From NCBI RefSeq assembly GCF_004345365.1, contig NZ_SLVF01000002.1, positions 704,394 through 768,393 on the forward strand: a stretch of DNA of 64,000 nucleotides, read 5' to 3'. Origin of the DNA: Kribbella sp. VKM Ac-2568 (GTDB taxonomy: Bacteria > Actinomycetota > Actinomycetes > Propionibacteriales > Kribbellaceae). The notes beneath the pieces were generated by a model. It saw nothing but the letters and a program-made list of their open reading frames with translations, ran no database searches and was not told where the DNA came from. Below are positions 15,947-25,018 of this stretch, one piece after another. A program made the translations under genes and the position numbers. Positions within the stretch are counted from its first letter, which is position 1; each line of letters begins with the position of its first letter.

Positions 15947-17887
15947 CTAGTGCGCGGGGATGAAGGTGGTCGTACCGACTGCTTCCTCGGCGCGAATGAT
16001 GTGCATGAGGGCGTTGATCAAGGCCAAATGGGTGAACGCCTGCGGAAAGTTGCCGAGGTGGCGTCCGCTGAGCGGGTCGATCTCCTCGGCGTAGAGGCCT
16101 AGCGGGCTCGCGTAGGACAGGAGCTTCTCGCAGAGCGCGGTGGCCTCGTCCAGTTCGCCGATCTCGACGAGCGCAGACACCAGCCAGAACGAGCAGATCG
16201 TGAACGTTCCCTCAGCACCGTGCATCCCGTCGTCGGTCTCCGAGACGCGGTAGCGCAGCACCATGCCGTCTTCTGTGAGTTCGTCGGCAACAGCTCGCAC
16301 GGTGGCGCGAACCCGCGGATCGTCAGCCGGCAGGAACCGCAGCAACGGGACGAGCAACAGTGCGGCATCGAGGGTGGTGGCGCCGTACCGCTGGACGAAA
16401 ACTCCTCTGTCGTCGACACCGTGGGTGCAGATGTCCTTGCGGATTTCATCGGCGACCGCCTGCCAATCATCGGCGAACCCAGGCTCGTCGTGCAGCCGGG
16501 CCAACTTGGCACCACGATCCATCGCCACCCAGCACATCAGCTTGGACGAGGTGAAGTGCTGCGGTTCTCCGCGTGATTCCCAGATCCCCTGGTCGGGCTC
16601 GCGCCAGTGCTTCGACGCCGCCTCTGCCTGCCGCTTGAGGAACGGCCACAGGCTTTCAGTCACCTGGTCGCGCGATCTGGCATGCAGATACACCGAATCG
16701 AGTATGGCTCCCCACACGTCGTGCTGGCGCTGGAGGTAGGCGGCATTGCCGACCCGGATCGGTCTCGCGCCTTCGTAGCCGGTCAAGTGATCCAGTGTCT
16801 GCTCGGGCAGCTCGCGTTCGCCTCCGATGCCGTACATGATCTGGATGTCCTGATCGCAGTCACACATCTCGGTGAGGAACGAGAAGAAGTCGTTCGCCTC
16901 GCGATCGAGTCCGAGTGTGTAAAGCCCCCAGAGAGTGAAGGTCGAGTCACGGACCCACGAGTATCGATAGTCCCAATTCCGCTCACCGGATGGCGTCTCG
17001 GGCAGGGATGTCGTCGCGGCGGCGAGCAGTGCCCCGGTGGGAGCGAAGGTGAGTCCTTTCAAGGTGAGTGCGCTGCGCACCAGATAGCTGCTCCACGGGT
17101 GATCCGGAAACACACCGACGTTGATCCATTGCCGCCAGTACTCGGCCGTTCGCCCCATCCTCTCGAGGGCTTCCACCCAGGTCCGCGGCGGCGGCAGATC
17201 CGACCACGAGAGCGCCACGAACGCCGAATCGCCCTGCGACATCCGAGTCCGGGCCTGGGCCGTGCGGCCCTCCAGACCGAGGCGTAGATCGGTAGTCAGC
17301 TTCAGAGTGACATCGTGATCCTGGTCAGGGCGGTTTGCCACCGCCGCGCCGTAATCGGAACCGTCATACCGCCAACTTGCTTCTCGACGGCCATATCCGA
17401 ACATCGGTTCGCACACCATCGAGAGATCCACAGCGCCGCTGACGCATTTGACGGTCCTTAGCAAACAGTGTTCGGCGTCGTAATCGGTCGGTGTGCGGCG
17501 ATGAGTCCGGGACCGCTCGGAGACGTTGTGCCACGGACCCTTGAGCAGGGCATCACGGACGATCAGCCAGCCGGTCGGTGACTTCCAGGTCGTTTCGAGC
17601 ATCAGGCTGCCTGGCAGATACCGGCGTGCAGCGGGCACCTGTACGCCGTACGGACCGAGCCTGAAGCTTCCCGCGGCGCGGTCGAGAATTGCCCCGAACA
17701 CACTCGGTGAGTCGTGTCGCGGCAGGCACATCCACTCCACCGCACCGCTGGGTGCTATCAGGCAGTTGGACTCGCAATCCGACAGGAAGGCGTAATCCGC
17801 AATCGGCGGGTGTGCGCTTCGACGCGGACCTTGATGCAGGTGACCGGAACTCGCAAGGGTGCGCGCCAGGGACTCAGGCAAGGTCAC
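15947..17887 (-). CDS. Glycoside hydrolase family 15 protein (glucoamylase/trehalase type)
   Basis: A 646-residue cytoplasmic GH15 protein. The N-terminal beta-sandwich (IADYAFLSDCESNCLIAPSGAVEWMCLPR) is followed by an (alpha/alpha)6 barrel with family motifs NWDYRYSWVRD, QGIWESRG (proposed general acid Glu) and GTFTICSFWLV (proposed base Glu in AEGTF). Actinobacterial members include trehalases and glucan or glucosyl hydrolases; the exact substrate cannot be read. It starts at GTG 17887 behind GGAGAAGGGGG and has no signal peptide. Transcribed alone, ending in a hairpin. Confidence 0.9.
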   Translation of the reverse strand: MTLPESLARTLASSGHLHQGPRRSAHPPIADYAFLSDCESNCLIAPSGAVEWMCLPRHDSPSVFGAILDRAAGSFRLGPYGVQVPAARRYLPGSLMLETTWKSPTGWLIVRDALLKGPWHNVSERSRTHRRTPTDYDAEHCLLRTVKCVSGAVDLSMVCEPMFGYGRREASWRYDGSDYGAAVANRPDQDHDVTLKLTTDLRLGLEGRTAQARTRMSQGDSAFVALSWSDLPPPRTWVEALERMGRTAEYWRQWINVGVFPDHPWSSYLVRSALTLKGLTFAPTGALLAAATTSLPETPSGERNWDYRYSWVRDSTFTLWGLYTLGLDREANDFFSFLTEMCDCDQDIQIMYGIGGERELPEQTLDHLTGYEGARPIRVGNAAYLQRQHDVWGAILDSVYLHARSRDQVTESLWPFLKRQAEAASKHWREPDQGIWESRGEPQHFTSSKLMCWVAMDRGAKLARLHDEPGFADDWQAVADEIRKDICTHGVDDRGVFVQRYGATTLDAALLLVPLLRFLPADDPRVRATVRAVADELTEDGMVLRYRVSETDDGMHGAEGTFTICSFWLVSALVEIGELDEATALCEKLLSYASPLGLYAEEIDPLSGRHLGNFPQAFTHLALINALMHIIRAEEAVGTTTFIPAH

Positions 17888-18068
17888 TCCCCCTTCTCCG
17901 TTGCACGGATCTCATCCGCCGCCCCAACCATCATGACCGAGAACCCTCGTAGTGACGCCAGTCAGAACGGACAAGCGGCCCAGGCAGGTGGTTGATGGCC
18001 ACCCACAGCCCAAGACGAGTGGCGTCCGACGCGGCGAAAGGACCTGCGCTTGGCGCCTGCCCATGCAT

Positions 18069-18704
18069 TCAGGCTTTGAGCGTCTCGAGCTCGGTCGACG
18101 CTGGCTCGAGGTAGGGACTTACGTTGAGCAGTGCCCGGGCGACATAGTCATCCTTCTCGCCGACGGGGGCGACGTAGTACATGGCGTCTTTGGCAACTTC
18201 GAGGCTGTGGAGGCGGGCGATGGTCCAGGTGGCGAGGTACGTCGACGCCAGGCAGCCGCCGGCAGTGGCGAGGTTGCCGCGGGCGAAGAACGGTTGATTG
18301 AGTACATCGACGCCAGCCGCCACGACCCACGGCTTGGAAACGAGATCCGTGCAGGCCGGCACGTCACTCAGGTGCCCGAGCTTGGCCAGGACCAACGTGC
18401 CGGAACACTGTGCGGCCAACAGTTGCCGGGTGGGGTCGAGCCGGCGCAAGGAATTCATGATGGCGGGATTCTCGACCACTTCGCGGGTCTTCCTGCCACT
18501 GCCGACGATGACGGCGTCAGCGGTGCAGGCCTCATCGAGATCGATCATGGCGTCGATGGTGACGCCGTTCATCGAACGCACCCGCGGCGCCGGGCTGGCG
18601 ATAGAGACCCGCCAGCCGGGTGCGCTGACGCGGTTGAGAATGCCGAGGGCGATGAGGGAGTCGAGTTCGTTGTAGCCGTCGAAGGTCAGGATCGCGGTGT
18701 GCAT
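18069..18704 (-). CDS. DJ-1/PfpI-family protein
   Basis: A 211-residue class I glutamine amidotransferase-like fold protein. The nucleophile-elbow Cys is in AAQCSGTLVLA near residue 102, and LTFDGYNELDSLIALGILN at the start is typical of transcription-factor-like or isonitrile-hydratase-like DJ-1 proteins. No C-terminal DNA-binding domain is present. ATG 18704 has AAGGAG upstream. It is divergent from a MocR-type regulator with a shared 82-bp promoter region holding a clear palindrome, so that regulator probably controls it. Confidence 0.82.
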   Translation of the reverse strand: MHTAILTFDGYNELDSLIALGILNRVSAPGWRVSIASPAPRVRSMNGVTIDAMIDLDEACTADAVIVGSGRKTREVVENPAIMNSLRRLDPTRQLLAAQCSGTLVLAKLGHLSDVPACTDLVSKPWVVAAGVDVLNQPFFARGNLATAGGCLASTYLATWTIARLHSLEVAKDAMYYVAPVGEKDDYVARALLNVSPYLEPASTELETLKA

Positions 18705-18745
18705 GACAGGCTCCTTCCGGTTTGTAACGCAGGCTAGCGCCGCCA

Positions 18746-18780
18746 ATGCATGACGATCGAAGAATTGTCATGCATACAAT
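18746..18780. promoter_or_regulatory. Palindromic operator between DJ-1 and MocR genes
   Basis: Arms ATGCATGAC (18746-18754) and GTCATGCAT (18767-18775) with a 12-bp spacer form a perfect 9-bp inverted repeat. A nested ATTGT/ACAAT pair spans 18764-18780. It lies within 7-42 bases of the MocR start, so it probably serves autoregulation and control of the divergent gene. Confidence 0.65.
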
Positions 18781-18786
18781 GGCGCG

Positions 18787-20124
18787 GTGAGGACGCCGAA
18801 GTACAAGGGCGTGGTCGATTCGCTGGCGGCGCAGATCCGCGCCGGGCGGTGGCCCGCCGGCCACCGCCTACCCACCCATCGCAAGCTCGCCGCGGACGAG
18901 GGAATCGCGGTCGTGACGGCTTCCCGGGTGTACGCCGAGCTGGAAGCGATGGGGCTGGTCAGCTCCGAGCAGGGCCGGGGCACGTTCGTGCGTGACCTCG
19001 CTGCCGCGTCCGGCGAGGAGATCGATCAACGGGCGGTGGCCGTCGACGCCATCGATCTGAGCTTCAACTCGCCCTCGGTTCCCGGCCAGGCCGATCTGCT
19101 ACGCCAGGCGTTGCGCGACCTCGCCGGGGAGGGCGACCTCGATGCGCTCCTGCGCTATCAGCCACATCGTGGGCGCGTTCAGGACCGGGCTGCGGTCGCC
19201 CGTCACCTGCGCCGGCGGGGACTTGACGTCGGCCGCGAAAGAGTCTTGATCGTCAATGGCGCCCAGCACGGTCTCGCGGTGACGGCGATGGCCCTGTTTC
19301 AGCCGGGCGACGTGGTCGCGGTGGACGCTGTCACCTATCCCGGGTTCATCGTTCTCGCGCGCACGCTGGGGCTGGAGTTGTCCCCCCTGCCGGTGACCGA
19401 GGCCGGGCCCGATCTCGATGCGCTCGAACAGTTGTGCCGACGACGCCGGGTCCGCGCCGTCTATGCGATGCCGACCCTGCACAACCCGCTCGGCTGGGTG
19501 CACGACGACTCCCAGCGCGCGCGGCTCGTCTCGATCGCCAACCGGTACGGCGTTTCGATCATCGAAGATGCCTCGTATGCCTACCTCGTCGAGGACGCTC
19601 CACCGCCGCTGGCGATGCTTGCCCCCGACCTCACCGTCTATGTGTCAGGACTGTCGAAGAACGTGGCGACCGGTTTGCGGATCGGCTTCATCGCCGCACC
19701 CGCGGCACTCGTGCCGGCGCTCGAGCGCGTCATCCGGGCAACCACTTGGCACACCCCAGGCCTGACAGCAGCGATCGCCTGCCGGTGGCTGGACGATGGC
19801 ACCGTCGACCGCCTCGAAGCGCAGAAGCGGAACGACGCCCGCCTTCGGCAGTCCATCGCCTCGGAGGTACTGGCCGGGTTGCCTTGTATCGGACATCCGT
19901 CGTCGTACTTCCTGTGGCTGCCCCTGGCGCGGGACGCGCGCCCGGACCGGATCGCGGCAGCTCTGGCCGGAAGACGGGTCGCGGTCTCGACCGCCGAACC
20001 ATTCGCAGCGACGCCCACGGTGCCGCAGGCCCTCCGACTGGCGCTCGGCTCGGTCGGAATCTCCGACCTCCGTCATGCCCTCCACGCAGTCCGACAGGAA
20101 ACCGACCGCGATCCCTTCAGCTGA
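18787..20124 (+). CDS. MocR/PdxR-type regulator: GntR HTH fused to aminotransferase domain
   Basis: A 445-residue fusion. The winged helix (residues about 1-75, LPTHRKLAADEGIAVVTASRVYAELEAMGLV) binds DNA. A fold-type I PLP aminotransferase-like domain follows, with NGAQHGLAV, MPTLHNPLG, ASYAYLVED and the Schiff-base Lys in SGLSKNVATGLRIGF. Such proteins sense PLP or amino compounds and act on palindromes near their own start. The GTG at 18787 lies just after the 18746-18780 palindrome; no clear Shine-Dalgarno sequence, so a short or leaderless transcript is possible. Divergent to the DJ-1 gene. Confidence 0.88.
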   Translation: MRTPKYKGVVDSLAAQIRAGRWPAGHRLPTHRKLAADEGIAVVTASRVYAELEAMGLVSSEQGRGTFVRDLAAASGEEIDQRAVAVDAIDLSFNSPSVPGQADLLRQALRDLAGEGDLDALLRYQPHRGRVQDRAAVARHLRRRGLDVGRERVLIVNGAQHGLAVTAMALFQPGDVVAVDAVTYPGFIVLARTLGLELSPLPVTEAGPDLDALEQLCRRRRVRAVYAMPTLHNPLGWVHDDSQRARLVSIANRYGVSIIEDASYAYLVEDAPPPLAMLAPDLTVYVSGLSKNVATGLRIGFIAAPAALVPALERVIRATTWHTPGLTAAIACRWLDDGTVDRLEAQKRNDARLRQSIASEVLAGLPCIGHPSSYFLWLPLARDARPDRIAAALAGRRVAVSTAEPFAATPTVPQALRLALGSVGISDLRHALHAVRQETDRDPFS

Positions 20125-20225
20125 CAACGACGCAACCGAGCGGTCCACCACAGTCGCGTACGTCGATACGCCGACCAAACGGGACCCGTGCCTGCGGGTG
20201 GACGCCGAACGGGTCGCGGTGCCGC

Positions 20226-20729
20226 CTATCTGATCTTCGCCAGCATCCAGAATGTGGCTCCCGTGCCCGCGCCGTAGGCGAGGTGAGCGCTGAGGTCCCA
20301 GGCCAAGGTCGTGGCGTCGTACTCCCAGATCGGCTTGTAGAGCCCTGCGGCCGGCAGGGCGACGTAGTCGCTGGCGAACACGACGGCGCCGAAGGGCACG
20401 CCGTACAGGGGATGTGGCGTCCGCAGCGATCCGGCCAGGATTCCGTAGGCCGCGCCCGCTGCCGATCCATAGCCCCAGTGAGCGATGGTGCTGATGAGCC
20501 AGGCGGAACGGTCGGGGAGATCGCGCTGGGTGAATCCCTCGATCACGCGCCTGACTACCTGCCCTGGGTCAGGGGCCGTCTCCCAGTTCTCGACCGGCGC
20601 GAACTCCCAGGCCGCCGGGCTCTTGGTGCCGCCTGACCGGCGGTATTTCTTGTAGTGGACAGCGTCTAGGCAGGCGGTCCCTACGGCCCCGGCCAGCAGC
20701 CCGACTACCACCGCCGCGAGCGGAGTCAT
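20226..20729 (-). CDS. Actinobacterial membrane protein of unknown function
   Basis: A 167-residue protein with an N-terminal hydrophobic helix (LAAVVVGLLAGAVGTACLDAV), a polar stretch KKYRRSGG, then at least two more hydrophobic segments (AAGAAYGILAGSL, FGAVVFASDYVALPAAG). It resembles conserved actinobacterial membrane proteins without assigned function. ATG 20729 has AAGGAACCC upstream; an in-frame ATG at 20750 behind GGGAGACC is an alternative. The frame open to 21065 is not protein-like. It is convergent with the MocR gene. Confidence 0.65.
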   Translation of the reverse strand: MTPLAAVVVGLLAGAVGTACLDAVHYKKYRRSGGTKSPAAWEFAPVENWETAPDPGQVVRRVIEGFTQRDLPDRSAWLISTIAHWGYGSAAGAAYGILAGSLRTPHPLYGVPFGAVVFASDYVALPAAGLYKPIWEYDATTLAWDLSAHLAYGAGTGATFWMLAKIR

Positions 20730-20750
20730 CGGGTTCCTTCGCACACGCAT

Positions 20751-21375
20751 GTTCGGTCTCCCTTCATGATCAGGGCGCCAGCCAGGCGACGTGCGGCCGC
20801 GGACCAGCGCCTCAGTGCCGATCCGCAGACGGACTCGAGCGCGGCACAACCTCAGTAAGTGGCTGGTGGTTAGCACCTGCGGCGCTCGGCCTTCTCTGCG
20901 GCGAGGCCTTGGCACCAAGTCGGTGACAGCCCAATTGTCGTCGGTGACCGGGAAGCTGAGAAGGGGACATCTGGCGCTCTCTCCTTTCGTGTTTGGGCGA
21001 CCGGAACGCCTTAGGCGTCGATAGTGGCGATGTTCCTGTGCGGCGTCGGATCTCTTGTCTGTCAAGTGGGCATCGATGCGGTCGCCGAGGTCTAGCTCGA
21101 GCGACCCACAGGTCTGCAGGCCCTATGCGACCAGGCTTGCCAACGCGGGCCTCCGCGTTTGTGTTCGCCTACGCCGTGGGCTGGCATCTGCCACCGCTGG
21201 CGGTGCTCATTCGCCTGCTGGCCGGTGGTGTCGCCCACTCGCGAGTGCCCACCGGTGTGAACTTCCCGGGCGAGTGGCGATGGCGCCATTCTTGGAGCCG
21301 GAATGGCGGCGATGGCCGGAGCGGGGTGCGACGGGAGTTTCAAGCAAGCCAGGGGAACCCGTGAGACTCGGCTGA
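20751..21375. other. About 600 bases without a recognisable gene
   Basis: Several frames are open on both strands, but none has family motifs plus a ribosome site. A plus-strand stretch near 21160 (FVFAYAVGWHLPPLAVLI) is hydrophobic and could be the debris of a membrane protein gene. Confidence 0.4.
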
Positions 21376-22353
21376 CTACTCGGTCGGGGACAAGGGTTGC
21401 GTAGCAGTTCGACGTGATCTGGGGGAAGGGATCCGGGCTGCCGGCGAAGCGCCCGGATGGCGAACGGAGATCCGGACGCGCAGTGCCGCAGGGCGGACGG
21501 CGAATTCCAGTGGGGCAACAAGCTCGACTGCCTCGCCATCGGTGCCGGCATGCACAGTGGTTGGGGCTTGGACCTCCAGGTGAGGAGCGCTCCAGGCTCG
21601 CCCCGGAGGGTGCTGCCTCTCGTCTGGCGTGTCGAGCACCAGGATCCCCAGTTGACCGCTGGCGAGCGTCGGTCGAGTACCAAGACCGGGACCGTTCAAC
21701 GCATACGGATTGTTGGAGACCAGCAACACAGCAAGCCGTGCATGCTCTCGTCCGGTATCGTCGACAAGGCGCAGCGCCGGCATTTGCCCACTAGGACCAA
21801 GCACCCTGCGCGCCGTCTCCGCCAAGGTGCGGACCTTCGTGTCGCGATACCTGGCCTGCTGGACGGCCTCTCCGTAGATGCCGAGGGAGACGTTGTTCAG
21901 GAAGATCCGGCCGTTCACTTCGCCCACGTCGATCAGGCGCTCCACCCCATCAGTGAACGCGTCAAGAGCCCCGGGCACGTCCTGCCGGTCCACACCGAGG
22001 TCCATCGCAAAATGGTTCCGGGTTCCGGCTGGGATGCAGACGAAGGGCAGCCCATGCGCCGCGGCGACTGCTGCTACGTCCGCGAGCGACCCGTCGCCGC
22101 CCGCCATCCCGAGCGCATCCGCACCATCGGCCACGACCTCCAGGACGCGTGTCCTCAGGTCGTCGCCGGAGCCGAGGGTCACTGCTTCGACCCCGCGCTC
22201 GCGTGCCTGCTCGACGACCCCGCTGCGGGTCGCCGCGCCGTTACCTGACCTGGGGTTGACGAACAGCACAGGCCGTCGAGGAGGCTCGACCGGGCGCCAG
22301 CCACGGCTGATCAGCGTCGAGAGCCGCGGGGCAGGATGCCGTGGACGGTTCAT
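21376..22353 (-). CDS. Diacylglycerol kinase catalytic-domain protein (YegS/DgkB-like lipid kinase)
   Basis: A 325-residue lipid kinase-like protein. Motifs are LFVNPRSGNG (nucleotide-site start), GMAGGDGSLADVA (family GGDG loop) near residue 100, PAGTRNHFAMDLG and FLNNVSLGIYGEAV, all diagnostic of the DAGK fold. It phosphorylates diacylglycerol or a related lipid at the membrane. The frame is open to 22473; ATG 22353 with GGGGAG upstream starts close to the domain, while ATG 22395 is an alternative. Neighbouring genes encode membrane or stress proteins. Confidence 0.85.
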   Translation of the reverse strand: MNRPRHPAPRLSTLISRGWRPVEPPRRPVLFVNPRSGNGAATRSGVVEQARERGVEAVTLGSGDDLRTRVLEVVADGADALGMAGGDGSLADVAAVAAAHGLPFVCIPAGTRNHFAMDLGVDRQDVPGALDAFTDGVERLIDVGEVNGRIFLNNVSLGIYGEAVQQARYRDTKVRTLAETARRVLGPSGQMPALRLVDDTGREHARLAVLLVSNNPYALNGPGLGTRPTLASGQLGILVLDTPDERQHPPGRAWSAPHLEVQAPTTVHAGTDGEAVELVAPLEFAVRPAALRVRISVRHPGASPAARIPSPRSRRTATQPLSPTE

Positions 22354-22522
22354 GCCGCTGCTCCCCTCATAGCGGCTCTCATGATCGTTCTCCATTTCGA
22401 CCCTACGCCGGGGACGCCATGGATTCCGGCCGAAACCATCGTCGGTTTCTCCCCAGCGTGATCTGGTCGGCAACCCGGTTCTCCCGGTTCTCCCGGCGCT
22501 TGCTGCGCTCGCGGTAGGGCGG

Positions 22523-23119
22523 TCATGCGACTAGCCGGTCCGCCTGCTTGCCGACCTCGCGCAGCGTGAAGCCGGCGAAGATCTCGGTCACCCCGCGGCT
22601 GATTGCCCACACTCCGACCAGTGTCACCAGCGCTACCAGCGAGCGATCCCAAGAGCGGGCTGCCCACACCCCCAGCACCAACTCGGAGATGCCGAGCAGC
22701 AGCCCGGTCCACCACCACGACAGCTTGGTGCCGGCTAGCGCAACGACGATGTGGATGGCGCCAAAGACGATCAGGTACCAGGCGACCATGATCGACACGA
22801 CGTAGAGAGTGATGGCTGGCCAGACGAAGGTGACGATGCCGGCGGCCACGCCCAGGATCCCGCCCACGAAGGACAGCCAACGCATCGTCGGTTCACGGCT
22901 GGCCACCACGAGCTGCGTGATGCCGCCGAACATGAAGGCCACACCAACGAACGTTGCCAGCGCGACCAGACTGCCCACCTTGTACGACAGCACGAACATG
23001 CCGAACCCGATCCATAGTGCCCCCAGGGCCACGATCCACCACCAGGCCGCCGACGCGTCCCGGGAGCCGGCCCGGATCGTGTCGCGCAGCGGATCCGGGG
23101 TCTTCAGATCATTAGTCAT
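22523..23119 (-). CDS. HdeD-family (DUF308) membrane protein
   Basis: A 198-residue protein with six predicted transmembrane helices from WWWIVALGALWIGFGMFVL to LVTLVGVWAISRGVTEIFAGF, the repeated small-residue helices of the HdeD acid-resistance family (DUF308). The function in actinobacteria is unproven. ATG 23119 has AAGGAAG upstream; the frame open to 23167 lacks a better site. Same strand and direction as the coiled-coil gene (start 23683), 117 bp apart. Confidence 0.82.
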   Translation of the reverse strand: MTNDLKTPDPLRDTIRAGSRDASAAWWWIVALGALWIGFGMFVLSYKVGSLVALATFVGVAFMFGGITQLVVASREPTMRWLSFVGGILGVAAGIVTFVWPAITLYVVSIMVAWYLIVFGAIHIVVALAGTKLSWWWTGLLLGISELVLGVWAARSWDRSLVALVTLVGVWAISRGVTEIFAGFTLREVGKQADRLVA

Positions 23120-23236
23120 TTGCAAACTTCCTTTGGTTGGTGCCGCCGCGGGCAGGTCGTTAACCATTCCTGCCCGCGACGGCGGGCGTGATGTCAGGAG
23201 GACTGCGGCTTGCGGACCATCAGTCCGGCTGGGGGA

Positions 23237-23683
23237 CTACGAGTTGTCTTCGGCCTTGGCGAGCTGGTCGGCGTAGGCACGGGCGTGGATTGCGTCGAGG
23301 ATGGTCAGTTGCGCGTTCTCGACCGCCCAGTTGGCGAAGTCGAGAGATTCGGCCGCGTCGGCGTCTGCCCAGTCCGCGTCCTTCGCGGCGACCTTGGCGT
23401 CGACGTGGCGGGCCCGCTGGTCGACGTTCGCCTTGACGTCGCTCATCTTGGCCGCGGTGTCAGCCTTCAGTTGCGCCCATTTCGCCTGAGCACTGCCGGC
23501 GGCCTGCGAGACCTCCTGCCGTGCGTTCTGGACCGACTGATCGAGGTCGGCCTGAGCCCGATCGATGCGCTCCTTGAGCTGTGCCTCGGATTCGGTCGCG
23601 GCCGTCTGCACCGCCGACCTGGCCGTCGCGACCCGCTTCTGCAGGTCATCCAGTCGCGTGGAGAAGTTCGTGTGCTGAGTCAT
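23237..23683 (-). CDS. Coiled-coil protein of unknown function
   Basis: A 148-residue charged, Ala-rich protein predicted to be almost wholly helical (QKRVATARSAVQTAATESEA, then KADTAAKMSDVKANVDQRARH), with no signal peptide and no Cys. It ends with a less repetitive domain FANWAVENAQLTILDAIHAR. Possibly a stress or structural protein. ATG 23683 has AGGTGG upstream. A perfect 32-bp palindrome sits about 50 bp before it, so transcription is probably controlled by a dimeric repressor. Confidence 0.68.
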   Translation of the reverse strand: MTQHTNFSTRLDDLQKRVATARSAVQTAATESEAQLKERIDRAQADLDQSVQNARQEVSQAAGSAQAKWAQLKADTAAKMSDVKANVDQRARHVDAKVAAKDADWADADAAESLDFANWAVENAQLTILDAIHARAYADQLAKAEDNS

Positions 23684-23735
23684 GCGCTACCACCTGTCTT
23701 AGATTCCGGCCCGGCAAGGGCCACCTGTTATGCAT

Positions 23736-23767
23736 CTACAACACTGACGATATCGTCAGTGTTGTAG
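23736..23767. promoter_or_regulatory. Perfect 32-bp palindrome upstream of the coiled-coil gene
   Basis: CTACAACACTGACGAT (23736-23751) is followed directly by its exact reverse complement. The core TGACGATATCGTCA nearly matches TGACGATTCCGTCA at 24983-24996 in front of the aromatic operon; a degenerate copy TGACGAAATCTTCA is at 23794-23807. It looks like a TetR-type operator and could also form a hairpin in RNA. Confidence 0.7.
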
Positions 23768-24211
23768 GTCAGCAAGACCTCACGGCGAAAATGTGACGAA
23801 ATCTTCAGTCTGCTGCCTCGAGAAGAGCGGCCGTCAGTTGTGAGAGAGCCGCCTGCGGAAGCCCTTCCGAAGCACCATCACTTGCGCGCGGCACTGACCG
23901 TCCGGCCGCGAACTCGCTCATCTGGCCAGCGGACCCTCCGACAACCGGGGTATGCGCGAATGCGACCACACCTGCGGCTTGCCGGATGCGCAGATGATTG
24001 AAGGACGGCTCGCTGCGCGCGCGCGATCAGATCCATCGAGAAATGACGACCAAAGCACGGCCGGCGCCATAACCGATCCGCGTTCCGCACCCAGGACACC
24101 CAAACCCGGCCCTGCTCAGCCATCCCCACCGACGTCAAGGTCGAGCGGATGCGGCTGCCGCGGGACGCGCTGCTGGTCGGTTCTCGCCAACCGCTGGGCA
24201 GAAGCGATCTG
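23768..24211. other. Spacer with possible gene debris
   Basis: No convincing gene. The last 90 bases on the plus strand read IPTDVKVERMRLPRDALLVG before a stop near 24222, which resembles the C-terminal end of a transporter or regulator and may be a remnant. Confidence 0.35.
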
Positions 24212-24874
24212 TCAGGCCGCTGAGCCGTTGCCGGGAGCGGCGTCGATCTCCGGCAGCGGGAGCGTGCAGATCCGCCGTGCCGATCGCCGCGGTACGCCGA
24301 ACATGCGCAGCAGGTCCTCGGTCACCCGGTCGGTAGTCTCCTCGACGTCGCGGTTCGGCTGGTCGTGCAGCAGGTGACCGAGGGCGAGCAGCGCTCCGGC
24401 AGTCATCGTGACGGCTACGTCGAGGTCCTCGACGTCGAAGCGACCGGCATCCACGGCGGCCGCGATGTCCCGCCGGACGCGTGGTGCCAGGCCGTTGTCG
24501 GCGCTGAGCAACCGCATCATGTTGTTGAGAAGGACGCGGCTGAGTTCCGGCTCCCTGCGGTGCAGCCGCCCAGTGAGCCGGAAGCTGCAGGCGAACACCT
24601 CCGCGGGATCCTCGATGTCAGCCGTCAGGTTGTCGAGCAGCTGGCCGTAGGCGTCCATCACTGCCTCGACAGCTGCCTCGAACAGTTGCTCCTTGGTCTC
24701 GAAGTGGTTGTAGAAGGAGCCCAGCCCGACGTCGGCGGCCTGGGTGATCTCCAGGATCGGCACGTTCGTCCTGCCCTCGGCGATGAGCGTCTGCGCAGCC
24801 CGGATGAGAGCCGCTCGCGTCTGGGCCTTGCGACGGCCCAGGCGGTTGGTCTGCTGCGTGGGTGCGTTGCTCAA
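24212..24874 (-). CDS. TetR-family repressor of the aromatic operon
   Basis: A 220-residue TetR regulator. The N-terminal HTH (RAALIRAAQTLIAEGRTNVP, ITQAADVGLGSFYNHFETKEQLF) occupies residues about 17-65, and a larger ligand-binding helical domain follows. TTG 24874 has GAGGAG six bases upstream and starts directly at the family N-terminus; ATG 24916 is an alternative adding a basic tail. It is divergent from the catabolic operon with a TGACGATTCCGTCA operator between. The inducer is presumably an aromatic acid, its CoA thioester or a cleavage product. Confidence 0.85.
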   Translation of the reverse strand: MSNAPTQQTNRLGRRKAQTRAALIRAAQTLIAEGRTNVPILEITQAADVGLGSFYNHFETKEQLFEAAVEAVMDAYGQLLDNLTADIEDPAEVFACSFRLTGRLHRREPELSRVLLNNMMRLLSADNGLAPRVRRDIAAAVDAGRFDVEDLDVAVTMTAGALLALGHLLHDQPNRDVEETTDRVTEDLLRMFGVPRRSARRICTLPLPEIDAAPGNGSAA

Positions 24875-24970
24875 GGCCGCTCCTCTGCGTCTTCGTCTCG
24901 GCTTGCCTGCACCCATCCTAGCGTGACCAGTCAGAAATGACGAAAACCTCAAAGCCCTCTTGACTGAGCA

Positions 24971-24998
24971 TATACTCATAAGTGACGATTCCGTCATT
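24971..24998 (+). promoter_or_regulatory. Promoter -10 and TetR-type operator of the aromatic operon
   Basis: A TATACT hexamer (24971-24976) is followed at once by AGTGACGATTCCGTCATT (24981-24998), an imperfect palindrome sharing its core with the 32-bp palindrome at 23736. An operator covering the start point would block transcription. A well-spaced -35 was not found. Confidence 0.6.
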
Positions 24999-25018
24999 CG
25001 ATCAGCTGAGGAGCAGCG

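Noticed and set aside
15694..15963. An 89-codon plus-strand frame
   Set aside because: It contains the hairpin at 15877-15903 and runs into the GH15 gene end; no recognisable start or family.
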